Below, in pieces: positions 37,291-49,032 of a stretch of DNA of 64,000 nt. Made by a program: the position numbers and the translations under genes. The stretch is from Microplitis mediator (taxonomy: Eukaryota > Arthropoda > Insecta > Hymenoptera > Braconidae), in NCBI RefSeq assembly GCF_029852145.1, contig NC_079978.1, forward strand, positions 5,208,001-5,272,000, read 5' to 3'. Position 1 is the stretch's first letter. Every line of letters starts with the position of its first letter. Under the pieces are notes generated by a model. It saw only the letters and a list, made by a program, of their open reading frames with translations. It was not told the DNA's origin and made no database searches.

Positions 37291-37393
37291 ATGGCGCTCT
37301 CCGCACAGAATCAGTCAACGTCGTATGTCAACCTCTATTACTCGATCGTCCAGCGCGCGGCGACACGTTATTTTAAGGAATATTACAATTCCG
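37291..37393 (+). CDS. First coding exon (variant 1) of the zinc-finger gene
   Basis: ATG follows an in-frame TAA at 37288. The exon encodes MALSAQNQSTSYVNLYYSIV and then QRAATRYFKEYYNS, ending with one extra base (G) before GTGAGT. Phase 1 fits the acceptors at 40781 and 42945 exactly, restoring GAT (Asp) in both cases. The peptide has normal amino-acid usage and no low complexity. Joined to the two terminal exons it gives 450 and 375 aa. Its role is unknown, but it is positioned as an isoform-specific N-terminus. Confidence 0.7.
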
Positions 37394-39875
37394 GTGAGTA
37401 TTCATTTGAAAAAAAAAAAAAAAAAAATTCAAAAAAAAAATTCAAACAAATCTACACAAGTTCAAATTAAAGTAATCGCGAGTGTGGTGATGTATTTATA
37501 TATCTATGTATAAACTAATACATACATACGTACATACATCAGCGTGTATGTGCTGAGTGAATTGTAATGTGTGAGTGTGCCTGTGTGTATGTGTTGGAAT
37601 TTTTGTGATCAGTGTATTACAATACTCTTCCCGTCTTCCTGGCACACACATGCAACACCCACATTCACGCTCTTTGACACCTTTCTCTCTAACTCTCCTC
37701 ATCACGCTAATTCCTACGGCTTCTTTTTTTTTTTTTTTTTTTCAAAGTTAATTTTTTTTCCCATCAAATCCATCGCACAATCAGCACATCCTCCATCGTC
37801 ATCCGTCCAAATCCTCTCTCCATACTAATCTTACTCTTAAAAAAAAAGAACCAAAAAAAAAAAAAATTCCAATCCATCATTAGTACATTTGACTCCGCGC
37901 GGTTTTGAACTGTCCCGCCATTGCCCTTTCCCCCTTGTTGCCTGCCTACCAGCCAGCCACTAACGCCACTGTCGCCGATTCTCGCTGATCGCTGCGACGA
38001 TAAGGCGCCTACATTGCCCGCACCAATGCGGTATACAATACCGTGTGTTCTATAGATATACATATACATATATCTACATACTTATATACATGCAGACATA
38101 GACATCTACACATGTGTAAAGAATACTCTCCGTCGTGTTAAAACCGCGTGTCGTTTTTTAAATATCGTTTTATTATACACAGGAATCTGTTTCGTCAATA
38201 GACGACTGAACACAACCGCGCTTTCTTTAACGTCGACGCCAAAACCCACGTGCTCATATATGTGTGCTGTTAACACCCATCACGATTATTATTATTCCGT
38301 TAATGATCAACGTGTTGTTACATATATTTATATCCATACTCTTCACATGACAAACTTTAATACACGTACATTAACATCTACACCTAAAGATATAAATATA
38401 TATGATAATAATAAGTACTAGAAAGATACTACACTGGTGCTCGTGGTAACAGTGAGACTTTACGATTACAACTACGGTACAGAGACGACAAACAGCCGCT
38501 GGCACGAGTATTTTATTAAAACTACAATCGTCTGAGCGACGGACTCGCTAAAGCTTAAAAGGAATTTAATTTTTATTCATTTCTTCCTTAAAAATGCAAA
38601 GACGATAGTGGGTCATTGGTCAACCAAAATCACTAACCCGCGTGTATTTAATCTCAGCGGACGTAAATCATACGTATATCATCACATACATATATATATA
38701 TACTGTACAATTATGTATGAAGACTGATAGATAAACTGTTACGGCAATAAAATCGGGCGTTATCAAATGCTCGGCTCGCAATGAAAACTCGGTAGGAAAT
38801 AAATCCATGTGTGTATTTATATAGATCTATATATGTATATGTATAAGTATATGGATATGGATGTATAGCCACGATGATGATGATCGGCGATAGGAGGGTT
38901 CCTTATATACTCCCAACAAAGAAAACTTTGTGCGGAGGCACGTCGTCTTGTAACTGTAGTTGTGCTCTCGGTCTCGGTAATTCGCCATGTGGCATTCGAA
39001 AATATACTACATCGTTCTAAGTTATATATTTAGATACACAAGAAACGAGAAAGCCAGAGTGAGATAGTTAGACATATAAAAGAAACGAGTTGAGATTACG
39101 TACGTTGAACTTTGTCGTCAGTGCAATGTATTCTGTAGCAATATGCTCGTGGGCATGTAAATATATTAATTTTTATTTATTTATTTATTAGCTATTCCTT
39201 TTTTTTATTTTTATTTTCATTCCACTCGGGTTATTATTGTAGCCATTGATTTGATTGTTACTATTGCCGCTGCAGATAAATTCATCGATTAAAAATAACG
39301 TAACAACTGATTGTCATTTCATTGAAAACCGTCAATGGATTGGACGATTGGAGAGAAAGGGACGGTTGTGTTACGGTCTGGAGACTAGCTTAACTATATT
39401 CTGTTGTATTATTATGTCCGTCTGCGAGCTCGAAAGTACTTACGATTAGAGCTGTTGCGTTCCTCGTAAAGGCCACGAGAAGGTTGCTCTTGCACTCTAA
39501 CTTTACTATCATATATCCACTTATATATAGACAAATATATGCATAAAGTAATTTGAATAATTAAATTGAATAGAGTGACAAAATACTTTAGCTTAATTTC
39601 AGTTATGTCTTACTATTGTCGCTGTTAATTGTCACGCCCGTGTCTGATACACATCATATTTATAAATATCATATGATAAATGATGTGTATATTTAATATA
39701 TATGAACATGAAATAATAATTTACGGGAACTAAGATAATTCGTGTATGTATTATACACTTTTTGTTATTTTATTTTTTGTTTACTTACGTGTGGTTCGGT
39801 TGTGTGATTTCAGGAAACGGTAATATAATGTATATTGTAATTATTTGTGGTTAGTTGGTTACACATTGGGATAAA
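37394..39875. other. Intron 1 and probable second promoter region of the zinc-finger gene
   Basis: It starts with poly-A tracts, then AT-rich sequence with TATA/TATG repeats. 37900-38030 and 38900-38990 are GC-richer. A tttcag near 39805-39815 precedes the second start exon and may be an acceptor for its leader. No other coding exon was found. Confidence 0.4.
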
Positions 39876-39957
39876 TGGAAGAAGAAGAAGATACACGTAC
39901 AAGTATTAGCAGCACCGACGACGAGGACGAAGACGATGTATTCGGTAGACCATCAGG
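39876..39957 (+). CDS. First coding exon (variant 2, acidic) of the zinc-finger gene
   Basis: ATG follows an in-frame TAA at 39873. It encodes MEEEEDTRTSISSTDDEDED and DVFGRPS plus one base, ending at a GTACTT donor. It has the same phase 1 as the exon at 37291 and so joins either terminal exon through Asp, giving 443 or 368 aa. The strongly acidic peptide contrasts with variant 1, so the two starts would give the factor different N-termini, possibly with different activation properties (inference). Confidence 0.65.
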
Positions 39958-40781
39958 TACTTACTAATAATAATGGCGAACCGGTTTAAAACGTCATTGC
40001 TTTAGCAAATCGCAAGGGAATACCCGCTCGTTGCGGCTGGATATTTTTTTTCGACGGGTACCGTCTACCCTTTATTTGCTAACAGTAACAAAAATAATGA
40101 TAATGATAATAACAACAAAACGGCAGAACAAAAAAAGGCAACAAGGTTTTATTACTATCCCTTTTTTCCCTTTTCTGATAAACTTTAAACCCTGGTTTTA
40201 AAACCCTCACCGTAATATCAAGTGTATTAAGACGTAATGATAGCTTATATACCTGCCGCGGCGGTTACAATGTAAGTTCTTTGTTACACATTAGTTGGTA
40301 AATGACGACGGCTACAATGTCGGGAGTTAAGACACCTGAATAGAATAAAATGAGTAATAATAATAGTAGTAGTAGTGATAATAACAGCAACGTGGATTTT
40401 TTTATATTTTTTTTTTTCACTAATTCACTATGGTGTAGAGTATAGGTAGCAGTAGTTATATATATAAACTTGAATTTGTTGTTTTACAAACTCCGTTCGT
40501 GATTTATGAATATTTTATAATGCTGAAATTTTTATAAACTAGTCCTGCTTTGCATCTTCCTCCCCATCCTACCGCACCATCAACGATTGAATTTTTTATT
40601 TATTAACTTTATTATTATTTTATTTTATTTATTACATATATAAAAATATAAATTTTTTTTTAATTTTTAAACATAACTTTTTGGTGATTATTAAATAATA
40701 CGTCAGAAGTTATATTTAAAATAATAAAAATGACGTCAACAATTGTTGATTTGTGTTTTTGGTCTTTGATGTTGATTGCAG

Positions 40782-42031
40782 ATACTGGCGCGCCGTACGT
40801 ATTGTACAAGGACAACATGGAGAGACCCCAGGGCCAGTGGGCTCCGGGGCCAGGATCTCTCCAAGATGGTGGTCTGTATGCACAGCAGCAGCAACAGCAG
40901 CAACAGCAACAGGCATCATCCTCCTCCGGTAGTCCACAGCAGCCTTGTGGTCCACCGGTCGAAGGTGGTGAAACGGGACCTCCACCAACACTGGCGTCTC
41001 CCGTGCCCTCACCATATCCATCGGCACCACCCGAGCCTCAGGCACTGACCCCACCAGAGGACGACATACAGTCCGGTCAGTCGTCGGCTCAGCAACAGCA
41101 GCAGCAGCAGCAACAACAGGCACAACAACAGCAACAGGCACAACAGCAACAGCAACAACAGCAGCAGCAGCAGGTCCAACAGCAACAAGTCCAACAGCAG
41201 CAACAGGCACAGCAGCAGCAACAAGCACAGCAGGCACAACAGCAGCAGGCACAGCAGCAGGCACAGCAACAACAGCAGCAACAACAGGCACAACAAGAGC
41301 ACTCGCCACAGCAGCAGTTGACACCACACGAGGTCGACCGCAGCGACTGCTTTCCTGGTGCAGGTGAACTTCAGCAATATCCTCAACACTACTTCAAAGA
41401 GACTCGGCCGCATCCGTCGCCCTCGGTACCGCCACATATGCTAACTCCGGGTGGTTTCTCAGCGCTGCACTACTTAAAACAACCGGGTGTTATGTTGACG
41501 TCATTGGGGCAAGGCGACGGAGGGGCGAGTTTAGAAGCTCACCAGTACGCGAGTCCCGGTGCCCCAAATATGGCAACCGTATTGCCAGATATTGTTCAGC
41601 AAAACGGCAAATCCTCAAAGGGTGGTGCTAATAGTGATCTGCGGTTGTTCAAGTGCTTAACGTGCGGAAAAGACTTCAAACAAAAATCGACATTGCTGCA
41701 ACACGAGAGGATCCATACGGACAGTCGGCCGTACGGATGTCCAGAGTGCGGAAAGCGGTTCAGGCAACAGTCACATCTAACGCAACATCTAAGAATTCAC
41801 GCGAACGAGAAGCCCTATGCTTGCGTTTACTGCGAGCGTACCTTCCGGCAGCGCGCCATCCTCAACCAGCATCTGCGCATCCACTCGGGTGAGAAGCCAT
41901 ACCAATGTCCGGAGTGCGGAAAACACTTCCGTCAGAAGGCGATCCTGAATCAGCACGTCCGCACACACCAAGGCGAGCATTTCTCTCTGCCTCCCCAGAC
42001 TCCCAGAGGGCGTCCGCCACAACCACACTGA
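40782..42031 (+). CDS. Terminal exon A of the C2H2 zinc-finger gene: polyglutamine plus four fingers
   Basis: The acceptor gattgcag ends at 40781; reading starts D-TGAPYVLYKDNMERPQGQ. In the 450-aa isoform, residues about 138-215 are glutamine/alanine-rich. Fingers 1-4 span about residues 324-434: FKCLTCGKDF, YGCPECGKRF, YACVYCERTF and YQCPECGKHF, each followed by the paired histidines, with TGEKP-like linkers. Recognition helices are QKSTLLQ, QQSHLTQ, QRAILNQ and QKAILNQ. The exon ends HQGEHFSLPPQTPRGRPP and TGA, with no fifth finger. It is a nuclear DNA-binding factor by family; the Drosophila orthologue is not certain. Exon B is clearly its duplicate. Confidence 0.88.
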
Positions 42032-42945
42032 CCCATCCACCGCTTATTACTATCGCTGCTGGTCGCTATTTTTACTTACTACTATTTTTTAATAAACTAC
42101 TATGCTACCAAACTACACTACCAAATTCATTCTATTACAAATACACTCTCAGTACCACCGGGAAAGAAAAAAATCCACCATCTCCTCGCTCTCTGTTATG
42201 TGCCAATTCTCTCATTACCCACCTCTATCAGTCTTTAAATATATATTTCTCTCAATCTCTCTCTCTCTTTTTTTCTTTAGTTTATTTCTTTATATTCAAA
42301 TCTCCATGGTGTATAAAATATTTCTCTAATTATTTATAATATTCTCTCTCAATTTCTCTCTTTCACTCTTTTACACTCTCTCGACCCGTATCCACTGACT
42401 CCTGTTCCATATCGGCGTCCCCTGTTCGGAGGCCGGTTCCCCTTTTCCCCCCTCCAAGGTCGAACGTTTTCCGTTTCCGCCAAGGACAAGAGGGCAGTAG
42501 TATTATGCGGCGGAACGGCTTATCTCTCGCCACCTTTTTTTCCGCACTTGGTTCCTGACGATCGTAACGGGCGGGAATGTGTTTTCTAATTGTCCGAGTA
42601 TTATTGATTTTACCAAAAAATAAAAAAAAAAAAAAAGAAAAAAAGAAAAAAAATAAAACGCGCTGAACATAATAAAATGCTTTTATTATATTTATCCAAT
42701 TTAATTAAAATAAATAAAGTTATTTATTATTATCTTTGCAACTAATTAATTTTTTCATGAATGATATTTAAATAATTTATTAATTTAACAACAAGCCTTA
42801 AAAAAATATAAATTATTTATAAAATTATATATTTATTTTTATTTTTTTTATTGTTATTAAAAAAAGAAAAAGAAAAGAAAAAATTAATCCTTCACCTGAG
42901 TAACCATCAGCCCGTCAATCCTAAATATCTCATTGTTAATTCCAG
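42032..42945 (+). other. 3' UTR of exon A and sequence before exon B
   Basis: AATAAA lies at 42091-42096 (60 nt after the stop). C+T-rich sequence at 42240-42400 is followed by a GC-rich piece (42380-42560), then A/T-rich DNA leading to the exon B acceptor at 42945. For isoforms using exon B this stretch and exon A are intron. Confidence 0.6.
42091..42096 (+). terminator. Polyadenylation signal after exon A
   Basis: AATAAA 60 nt downstream of the exon A stop. It supports exon A being a real 3' end, in competition with splicing to exon B. Confidence 0.5.
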
Positions 42946-43970
42946 ATGTGAGTCCGCATCTGATCTTCAAGAATGGTATGACTCCAACGCTCTGGCCGCA
43001 GGACGTACCATTTCCCCCGGAGGAGGGCAAGGAGGAGGTTGCCTCGACTTTCGGTGATACCGACACCCAGTCGGGGGCATTCAGTCCATCACCGGACGGC
43101 AATTCCATCCAGTACCCTGCCTACTTCAAAGACCCAAAAGGCGGGAATCACGCGGTCTTCGGGGCTGGTGGACCTGGCAGCTTCGGTGCACTTCAGTACA
43201 TTAAACAGCAGGGTGGGTCCAACAGCGGTCCCAACGGCAGCAAGTCCTGTTTACCAGACGTCATTCAGCACGGCAGATCTGCGGGTATGCCTCTCTACGT
43301 TAGGTGTCCAATTTGTCAGAAGGAGTTCAAACAGAAGAGTACCCTTTTGCAGCACGGCTGCATCCACATCGAGTCAAGGCCGTATCCATGTCCAGAGTGC
43401 GGCAAGAGATTTCGTCAGCAGTCACACTTGACGCAGCATCTTCGTATCCACACAAACGAGAAACCCTACGGATGTGTCTACTGCGGTCGGAATTTCCGAC
43501 AGAGGACCATTCTCAATCAGCACTTGCGCATCCACACGGGAGAAAAGCCTTACAAATGTCAGCAATGCGGCAAGGATTTTCGTCAAAAGGCCATCTTGGA
43601 TCAGCACACACGCACGCATCAGGGGGACCGGCCCTTTTGCTGTCCCATGCCCAACTGTCGGAGGCGCTTCGCGACCGAGCCAGAGGTGAAGAAACACATC
43701 GACAATCACATGAATCCACACGCAAGTAAAGTGAGGAGAAACTCGAGCAGCGACGGAAAATCTTCTGGCACACCAACGGCACTTGGGCCTGTACCAGTTC
43801 CACGTGGTCTTACACCGACAGTCGTAAAACCTGAGCTATACTTTCCTCAGTGCTACGCACCCGCATTCAATCATCAACCACCAGTTTCATCCTCACAGTT
43901 TCCCGGTCAAACCAACGGAGTTGCTGTAACTGGAGAATTTAAACCACCGTCGGCACTGCCACCGCAGTGA
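42946..43970 (+). CDS. Terminal exon B of the C2H2 zinc-finger gene: five fingers
   Basis: The acceptor ttaattccag ends at 42945; reading starts D-VSPHLIFKNGMTPTLWPQDV in phase 1. In the 375-aa isoform fingers span about residues 153-291: VRCPICQKEF, YPCPECGKRF, YGCVYCGRNF, YKCQQCGKDF and a fifth, wider-spaced FCCPMPNCRRRF...HIDNH. Blocks shared with exon A in the same order: YFK(E/D), a leucine/tyrosine LK/IK-Q block, LPD(I/V)(V/I)Q, and fingers 1-4, with finger 2 identical from CPECG through HLRIH. It lacks the polyglutamine tract. The tail is Ser/Pro-rich and ends FKPPSALPPQ, with TGA at 43968. It is the second member of a pair of mutually exclusive last exons. Confidence 0.88.
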
Positions 43971-43997
43971 CTAACCGTCCATCCTGCAGCCTATTAG

Positions 43998-44159
43998 CAA
44001 GCAGGAATCCCGCTAAAGTATCAGCGTTGCTTCACGCCCATTGGAAATAATTCTGGAGCTAGTACTTCTGTAACAACATCATCAACTCCACCAGATCCAG
44101 CTTCAACTTCTGATGTATCGTCGCATTTGTGCCAGCCACTGCAGCAACACTACCCGTGA
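43998..44159 (+). CDS. Candidate in-frame C-terminal extension of exon B
   Basis: After the stop at 43968 and a TAG at 43995, the same frame stays open for 53 codons. It reads QAGIPLKYQRCFTPIGNNSG, then a Ser/Thr/Pro-rich stretch ending CQPLQQHYP and TGA, and looks protein-coding. CTAAC (43971) is a good branch point and the TAG at 43995-43997 could be an acceptor. A GTGAGG donor at 43731 is in matching phase 0. Removing 43731-43997 would replace the normal tail with this one. It could instead be decayed coding sequence in the 3' UTR. Confidence 0.4.
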   Translation, partial: QAGIPLKYQRCFTPIGNNSGASTSVTTSSTPPDPASTSDVSSHLCQPLQQHYP

Positions 44160-44526
44160 CATTTATCGTGCATTTATTAGCATTTCGTCTTTCATATCTT
44201 TCCGGTTTGCTTTACTTTCATTTTCATCACATTATTATTATTATTATTATTGTGATTATTATCATTATTATTATTATTATTACTGTTAGTTTTTTTTTTT
44301 AATATTATCATTAATTGCTACTACTATAATTATTACTATTCTTCCATTTTTCGTGCCGATTTGTTCGATTACATCTAAACATATACATATAATAATGACG
44401 GTTACTCGATTCTCGTATTTTTTTTTTAAACGATTACGAGCGCGTTGTGAATTTAAAATTCGTGTTTTCAGCGATTTATGTACAGCGTAACGCATTCTGA
44501 AATCGTCAAAGGGAAGAAAAGCAAAA

Positions 44527-44560
<34 letters not shown>

Positions 44561-45600
44561 GTACTATAAAAAATTTAAAAAAAAATAATAAAACTCGTAC
44601 TATATAGTTATAAAACCGTAAAAAAAACGCGTTTCTTTCCCTCAATGGGTTGAAAATGTTCGATTTCGACCAGACTGAAACGATTGTGATACAATATTTA
44701 ACTTGCCTATGTTTTAATGAATTGATTGAAGTCAAGTTGAGTATATTGTGAATCTTGGAAGAATTTAAAAATAATTAATAAGATGGACGAAATATTTATC
44801 CCGATTAAATGGTGGTAGAGGACGTCTGTAAATATGTAAAACGTGAAATAATTAATCGTAAAAACAAAACAAAAATGATAATAATAATAAATAATAATAA
44901 TTAATAATAATAATAACAATAATAATAATAATAATAATGTTAAAAAAAGAAAAAAATTAAAAAACATCTAAACAAAAACGGTGGTGGATGAGAAATAAGA
45001 TGCGACGGAAAAATAGAGGGTGTTGAGGCAAAGGGAACCAAGAGCAAAAGGGGTTGCTGTTGATGTTAAAAACGATGATGCGAGTGTGTGGTAAACACGA
45101 AAGCGAGAACGTGAGAGAGCGTCGGTGAAGATTTAAGATGGCCGCGAGTGAGAGAAAAATCGTTTAGTTTTGCAGACGAATGCAAGAGACGCGAACAAAA
45201 AAACGTAGTATATATATGTATGTATGTATGTATACATACATGCATATATGTATGTACATATATATTTAAAGCAAGTGAGCTGATGGGGAGTGGTCATGAA
45301 AGTTGCGAAGGAATGTGCGTACAAAGTAAAGAGAGAGAGAGTGAGGTAGAGAAAAAAAAGTAAAAGAATCACGCGAAAATGATCGAAAATATAATAATAA
45401 AGAAGTAATTAAGTAATTAATTGACGTAATGAAAAGGCTAAACCATAATAATAAAGAAAAATAAAGCGGACGGATACCCACTGTGCTACGGAATACGAAG
45501 ATTACACGTCACAACAGATTGACGATGATGCGATGTACGAAGAAAGGTATGACTCTTGTATACTATTACAATATTTCAATGTATATTTATACACCAGGTA
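44160..45600 (+). other. Probable 3' UTR of exon B isoforms and following DNA
   Basis: It starts with AT/TTA repeats, has a 27-base A run (44532-44558), (AAT)n near 44880-44935 and TATG repeats near 45210-45260. AATAAA occurs several times (for example near 45395 and 45455). No coding frame. Confidence 0.4.
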
Positions 45601-48600
45601 ATTTACTATTACTATCTATACGACGATATTTTGATTGGTTTATAAAATGAGATTGGTGCTGATAACTACTTAGGTAAGCATTAAAAAAAAAATTTTTTAA
45701 ATAATAGTAAAAGTGAAATTTAAAATACAGACACGAGGGAGGGAATTTGTGGACGAAGGCTGAGACACTAGAGATTTAAATTCCTAAGTTTTTAATAAAA
45801 TATATATATGTATCTATATATATATATATTATAAAGTAGACAGCCGCGTGGCTCAACTAAGACCGTGTTTAGCTGTCCGCTCATCAGATTTATTATTATT
45901 ATTATTATTGTATTAATTAATTATTATCATAAATCCGTAAATTTCGTGGCAATACTTAAAGAGGAAGCAAATGTTTTATGTACTAGAAATAGTCTTATAA
46001 ATTTCTATATTTAAGACGTGTGATCTCTCTAATTATTGTACATTATATTGATAATTGATCTGTATCTAGGCATTCAGATATAAGTAACGTTATTATTAAT
46101 TAATTGATTCATTGGTTAGTTATCATTATTAATAATAATAATTATTATTATTATTATGGTTATGAATTATGTAATAAGTATTCTCTACATAGTCTTATGA
46201 TTTAGAGAAGTTTAAAAATTAAAATTAAAAATAATAATAACAGATTTGAGATGATAATTGTGCGGCCATATTCAATATGGCCTGATCGTAGTGCCTCGGA
46301 ATTGCTGCTCGCGGCAGTGATTTGATCATATTTTAGGAATGGTATATTATATTGAAAAATAAAAAAAAAACCGCAATTAATTATCGGTACTCTCATACAA
46401 GTACTAAAAAAAAAGAAAAAAAAATATAAAAAAAGAAAAAGAAAAAAAAAAATACTAAAAAAAAAAAAAACGAAAAAAAAAAAAATCGTGTCATTTAATT
46501 GTCACGCTAAACTATTATATATTTAAAAAAATTTTGGTTTGATATTGTCGTACGATTCGTGCAACCGCCAAAATGCTGTGCTTGACGATGTGATCGTTTT
46601 AATATTATTATTATAATTATATTTATATTATTATTATCATAATTATTATATATTATTATGAATATTATTTTTATTTTATTGGCACGGTAATACATTATTG
46701 TCCAATTAAAAAATTAATGAACAAAAATAAGGGCTTGGCCAAAATCTAAAATACGTAAAATTTTGAATAAAATTTGAGAAAAAGAAAAAAAAAAAGAAGA
46801 AAGAGATGTAACGAAAAATTGAATTTTTCACATAAATTTTATATTTTATTTAAATTTAAAGTCTAAGTTATTTTATATAAAATAATTATATTTAAAGTGC
46901 CGCTTTTTAATTACTAGTAAAAAAAATAATTTTTATTTAAATCAATAAGTTTTTTTTCCTGTGGACTCGTGTATAGATAGTGATATATAAAAATATCTCG
47001 AATAAAAATCAAAATTTCAGTCAAAAACTTTCGCGAATAATAAAAAAAATTTGAATTTGAATTTGAGACAAATATAAAAATAAACTTAAATGAGTTGCCA
47101 TCAAATGCCATTTTATAAATTAATTAATTTATACAAATTTTTTTTTATATAGAGTATTAATTATAAATGTTTCTATTGTACATTTGAATAATATATATAA
47201 ATATCATATATATATATTATATATTATTATTACTAAATATAAATATATATTATATATATAAATACATATATAATTTAAATGTCCAGTTAGATTACGATGT
47301 AATAATAAACAATAGCAATTTATTTTATTTAATCAATCGAACAAATTATCGTATCAAAAATAAAATAAAATAATAAAACAAATTTATATTTACGCACAAT
47401 TAACGTGTCGCGTTATCAACTTCACTTACGCTCTCCGTTCTCCATAAAACAAACTGTTAAAATAGCTGACAAAACCATAAAACAAATTCTAAAAACAAAT
47501 AGTTACATAAATATATACATATATATATATATATATAAATACATATATTTTTCTTCTATAATTTAAAACTGTTATCAGTGAATAGAATTCGCTCAAGACA
47601 AGATAAATCTCATACACCAAATACGTACTTATTAACTTTCCATATTAATTTGCTTATCAGTCTCTCCACTATACGTTAATTGTTTCCCGTTTTAATGAAT
47701 TTAAAAATTTTAATTTATTTTCGGACGTCCTCGCGGACAATTGACAGTGACTCTTGCCAATATGTCAAACAAAATCTGAACAAGTCTTGAAAAAACAAGA
47801 CTTTGAACAAAAAAAAAAATCAACAAAAAAGAATAATGAGGCCTACGACATGTAGAGTAAAAAGTGTAAAATATACATCATTGTTTTATTTTTTAATTAA
47901 TTAATATTAATATTATTTACTATTATTTAATTTAATTAATTAATTATACAACACAACTATGCGTTTTTTAAAATTATTAATTAATAATATTAGTTTGTTA
48001 TTAAGTTTTAGAGAGATTTTGCATATAATGCAGTGGTTAGTTTTTATACTAGAGTTTTCAACTTTTATTATTATTATTATATTATATCTATATCTTTTTA
48101 TTATCAATATTATATTATTTTGTATTGAAATATTGTAGATGCCTTTTAGTGTTTATTAATAGTGATAAATATTTTATAATTAATTACCAAGTCTTTAAAT
48201 CTCGCAGTCACAAAACTAAATAAACAAAAAATTAAGCAAAAGTGAGTTAAAAAAAAACTCAACGTCATGTGATATTCGAGCGATATGACAATATTCGGAA
48301 AATTGTTTTTTTAAAAATTTTTTTATGTATTTTAATTGAATTATAAAACCGCACTTAGCAGCTATAGAATTGTACTGCGCTTTTAAAGAGGTGCTTTGTT
48401 TTTTTTTTATTTTTTTTATTTTGAAAGTTTTCATAAAAATTGCATTTATTTATTTTCTTAAAGAAAATAATATTTGCTTTAATGTATAATTAGTTTTGTT
48501 TCTTTATTATTTTTACACATGTATAGTAAAAAAAAACTGATGTATGAATGCGTTAATTTTTATTATAATTATTATTATTTTATGCCTTTATTTTTTTTTA

Positions 48601-48993
48601 AGTAAAGCGGACATGTGAACAAAAATACTACGAGTGTAAGAGTGATAGAATACTCTATATATATATTTTTAAATATTGGTATATAGTGATTAAAAAAAAA
48701 TGATAAGTAATAAAAATTTGGGCACAACATCCCTCATAGCTAAACTAAATGCTCAAGATTATAATTATAATTACTTATTATTATTATTATTATTATTAGT
48801 ATAAATTAGATTAAGTCTTTTTTAATTAATCCATGTATCAAAATATGTAAATTATTTTTTTTTTTCACTATAAGACTCAGTCAACTGGCCGTGTGCAAGC
48901 CTTTGACTTTCAAGCGACGGGATGATGCGCCCAAGAATAATTTTTCATTTATTTACGCCATTTTATTGTTTTATTTTATATTATTATTAATTA

Positions 48994-49032
<39 letters not shown>

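Noticed and set aside
40716..41437. Long antisense frames rich in Ala/Val or Leu/Cys opposite exon A
   Set aside because: They are mirror images of the CAG-rich polyglutamine tract and have no independent signal.
43968..43997. Simple stop-codon readthrough at TGA-CTA of exon B
   Set aside because: The context is favourable, but an in-frame TAG follows after eight codons, so readthrough alone could not reach the protein-like tail. Splicing explains it better.
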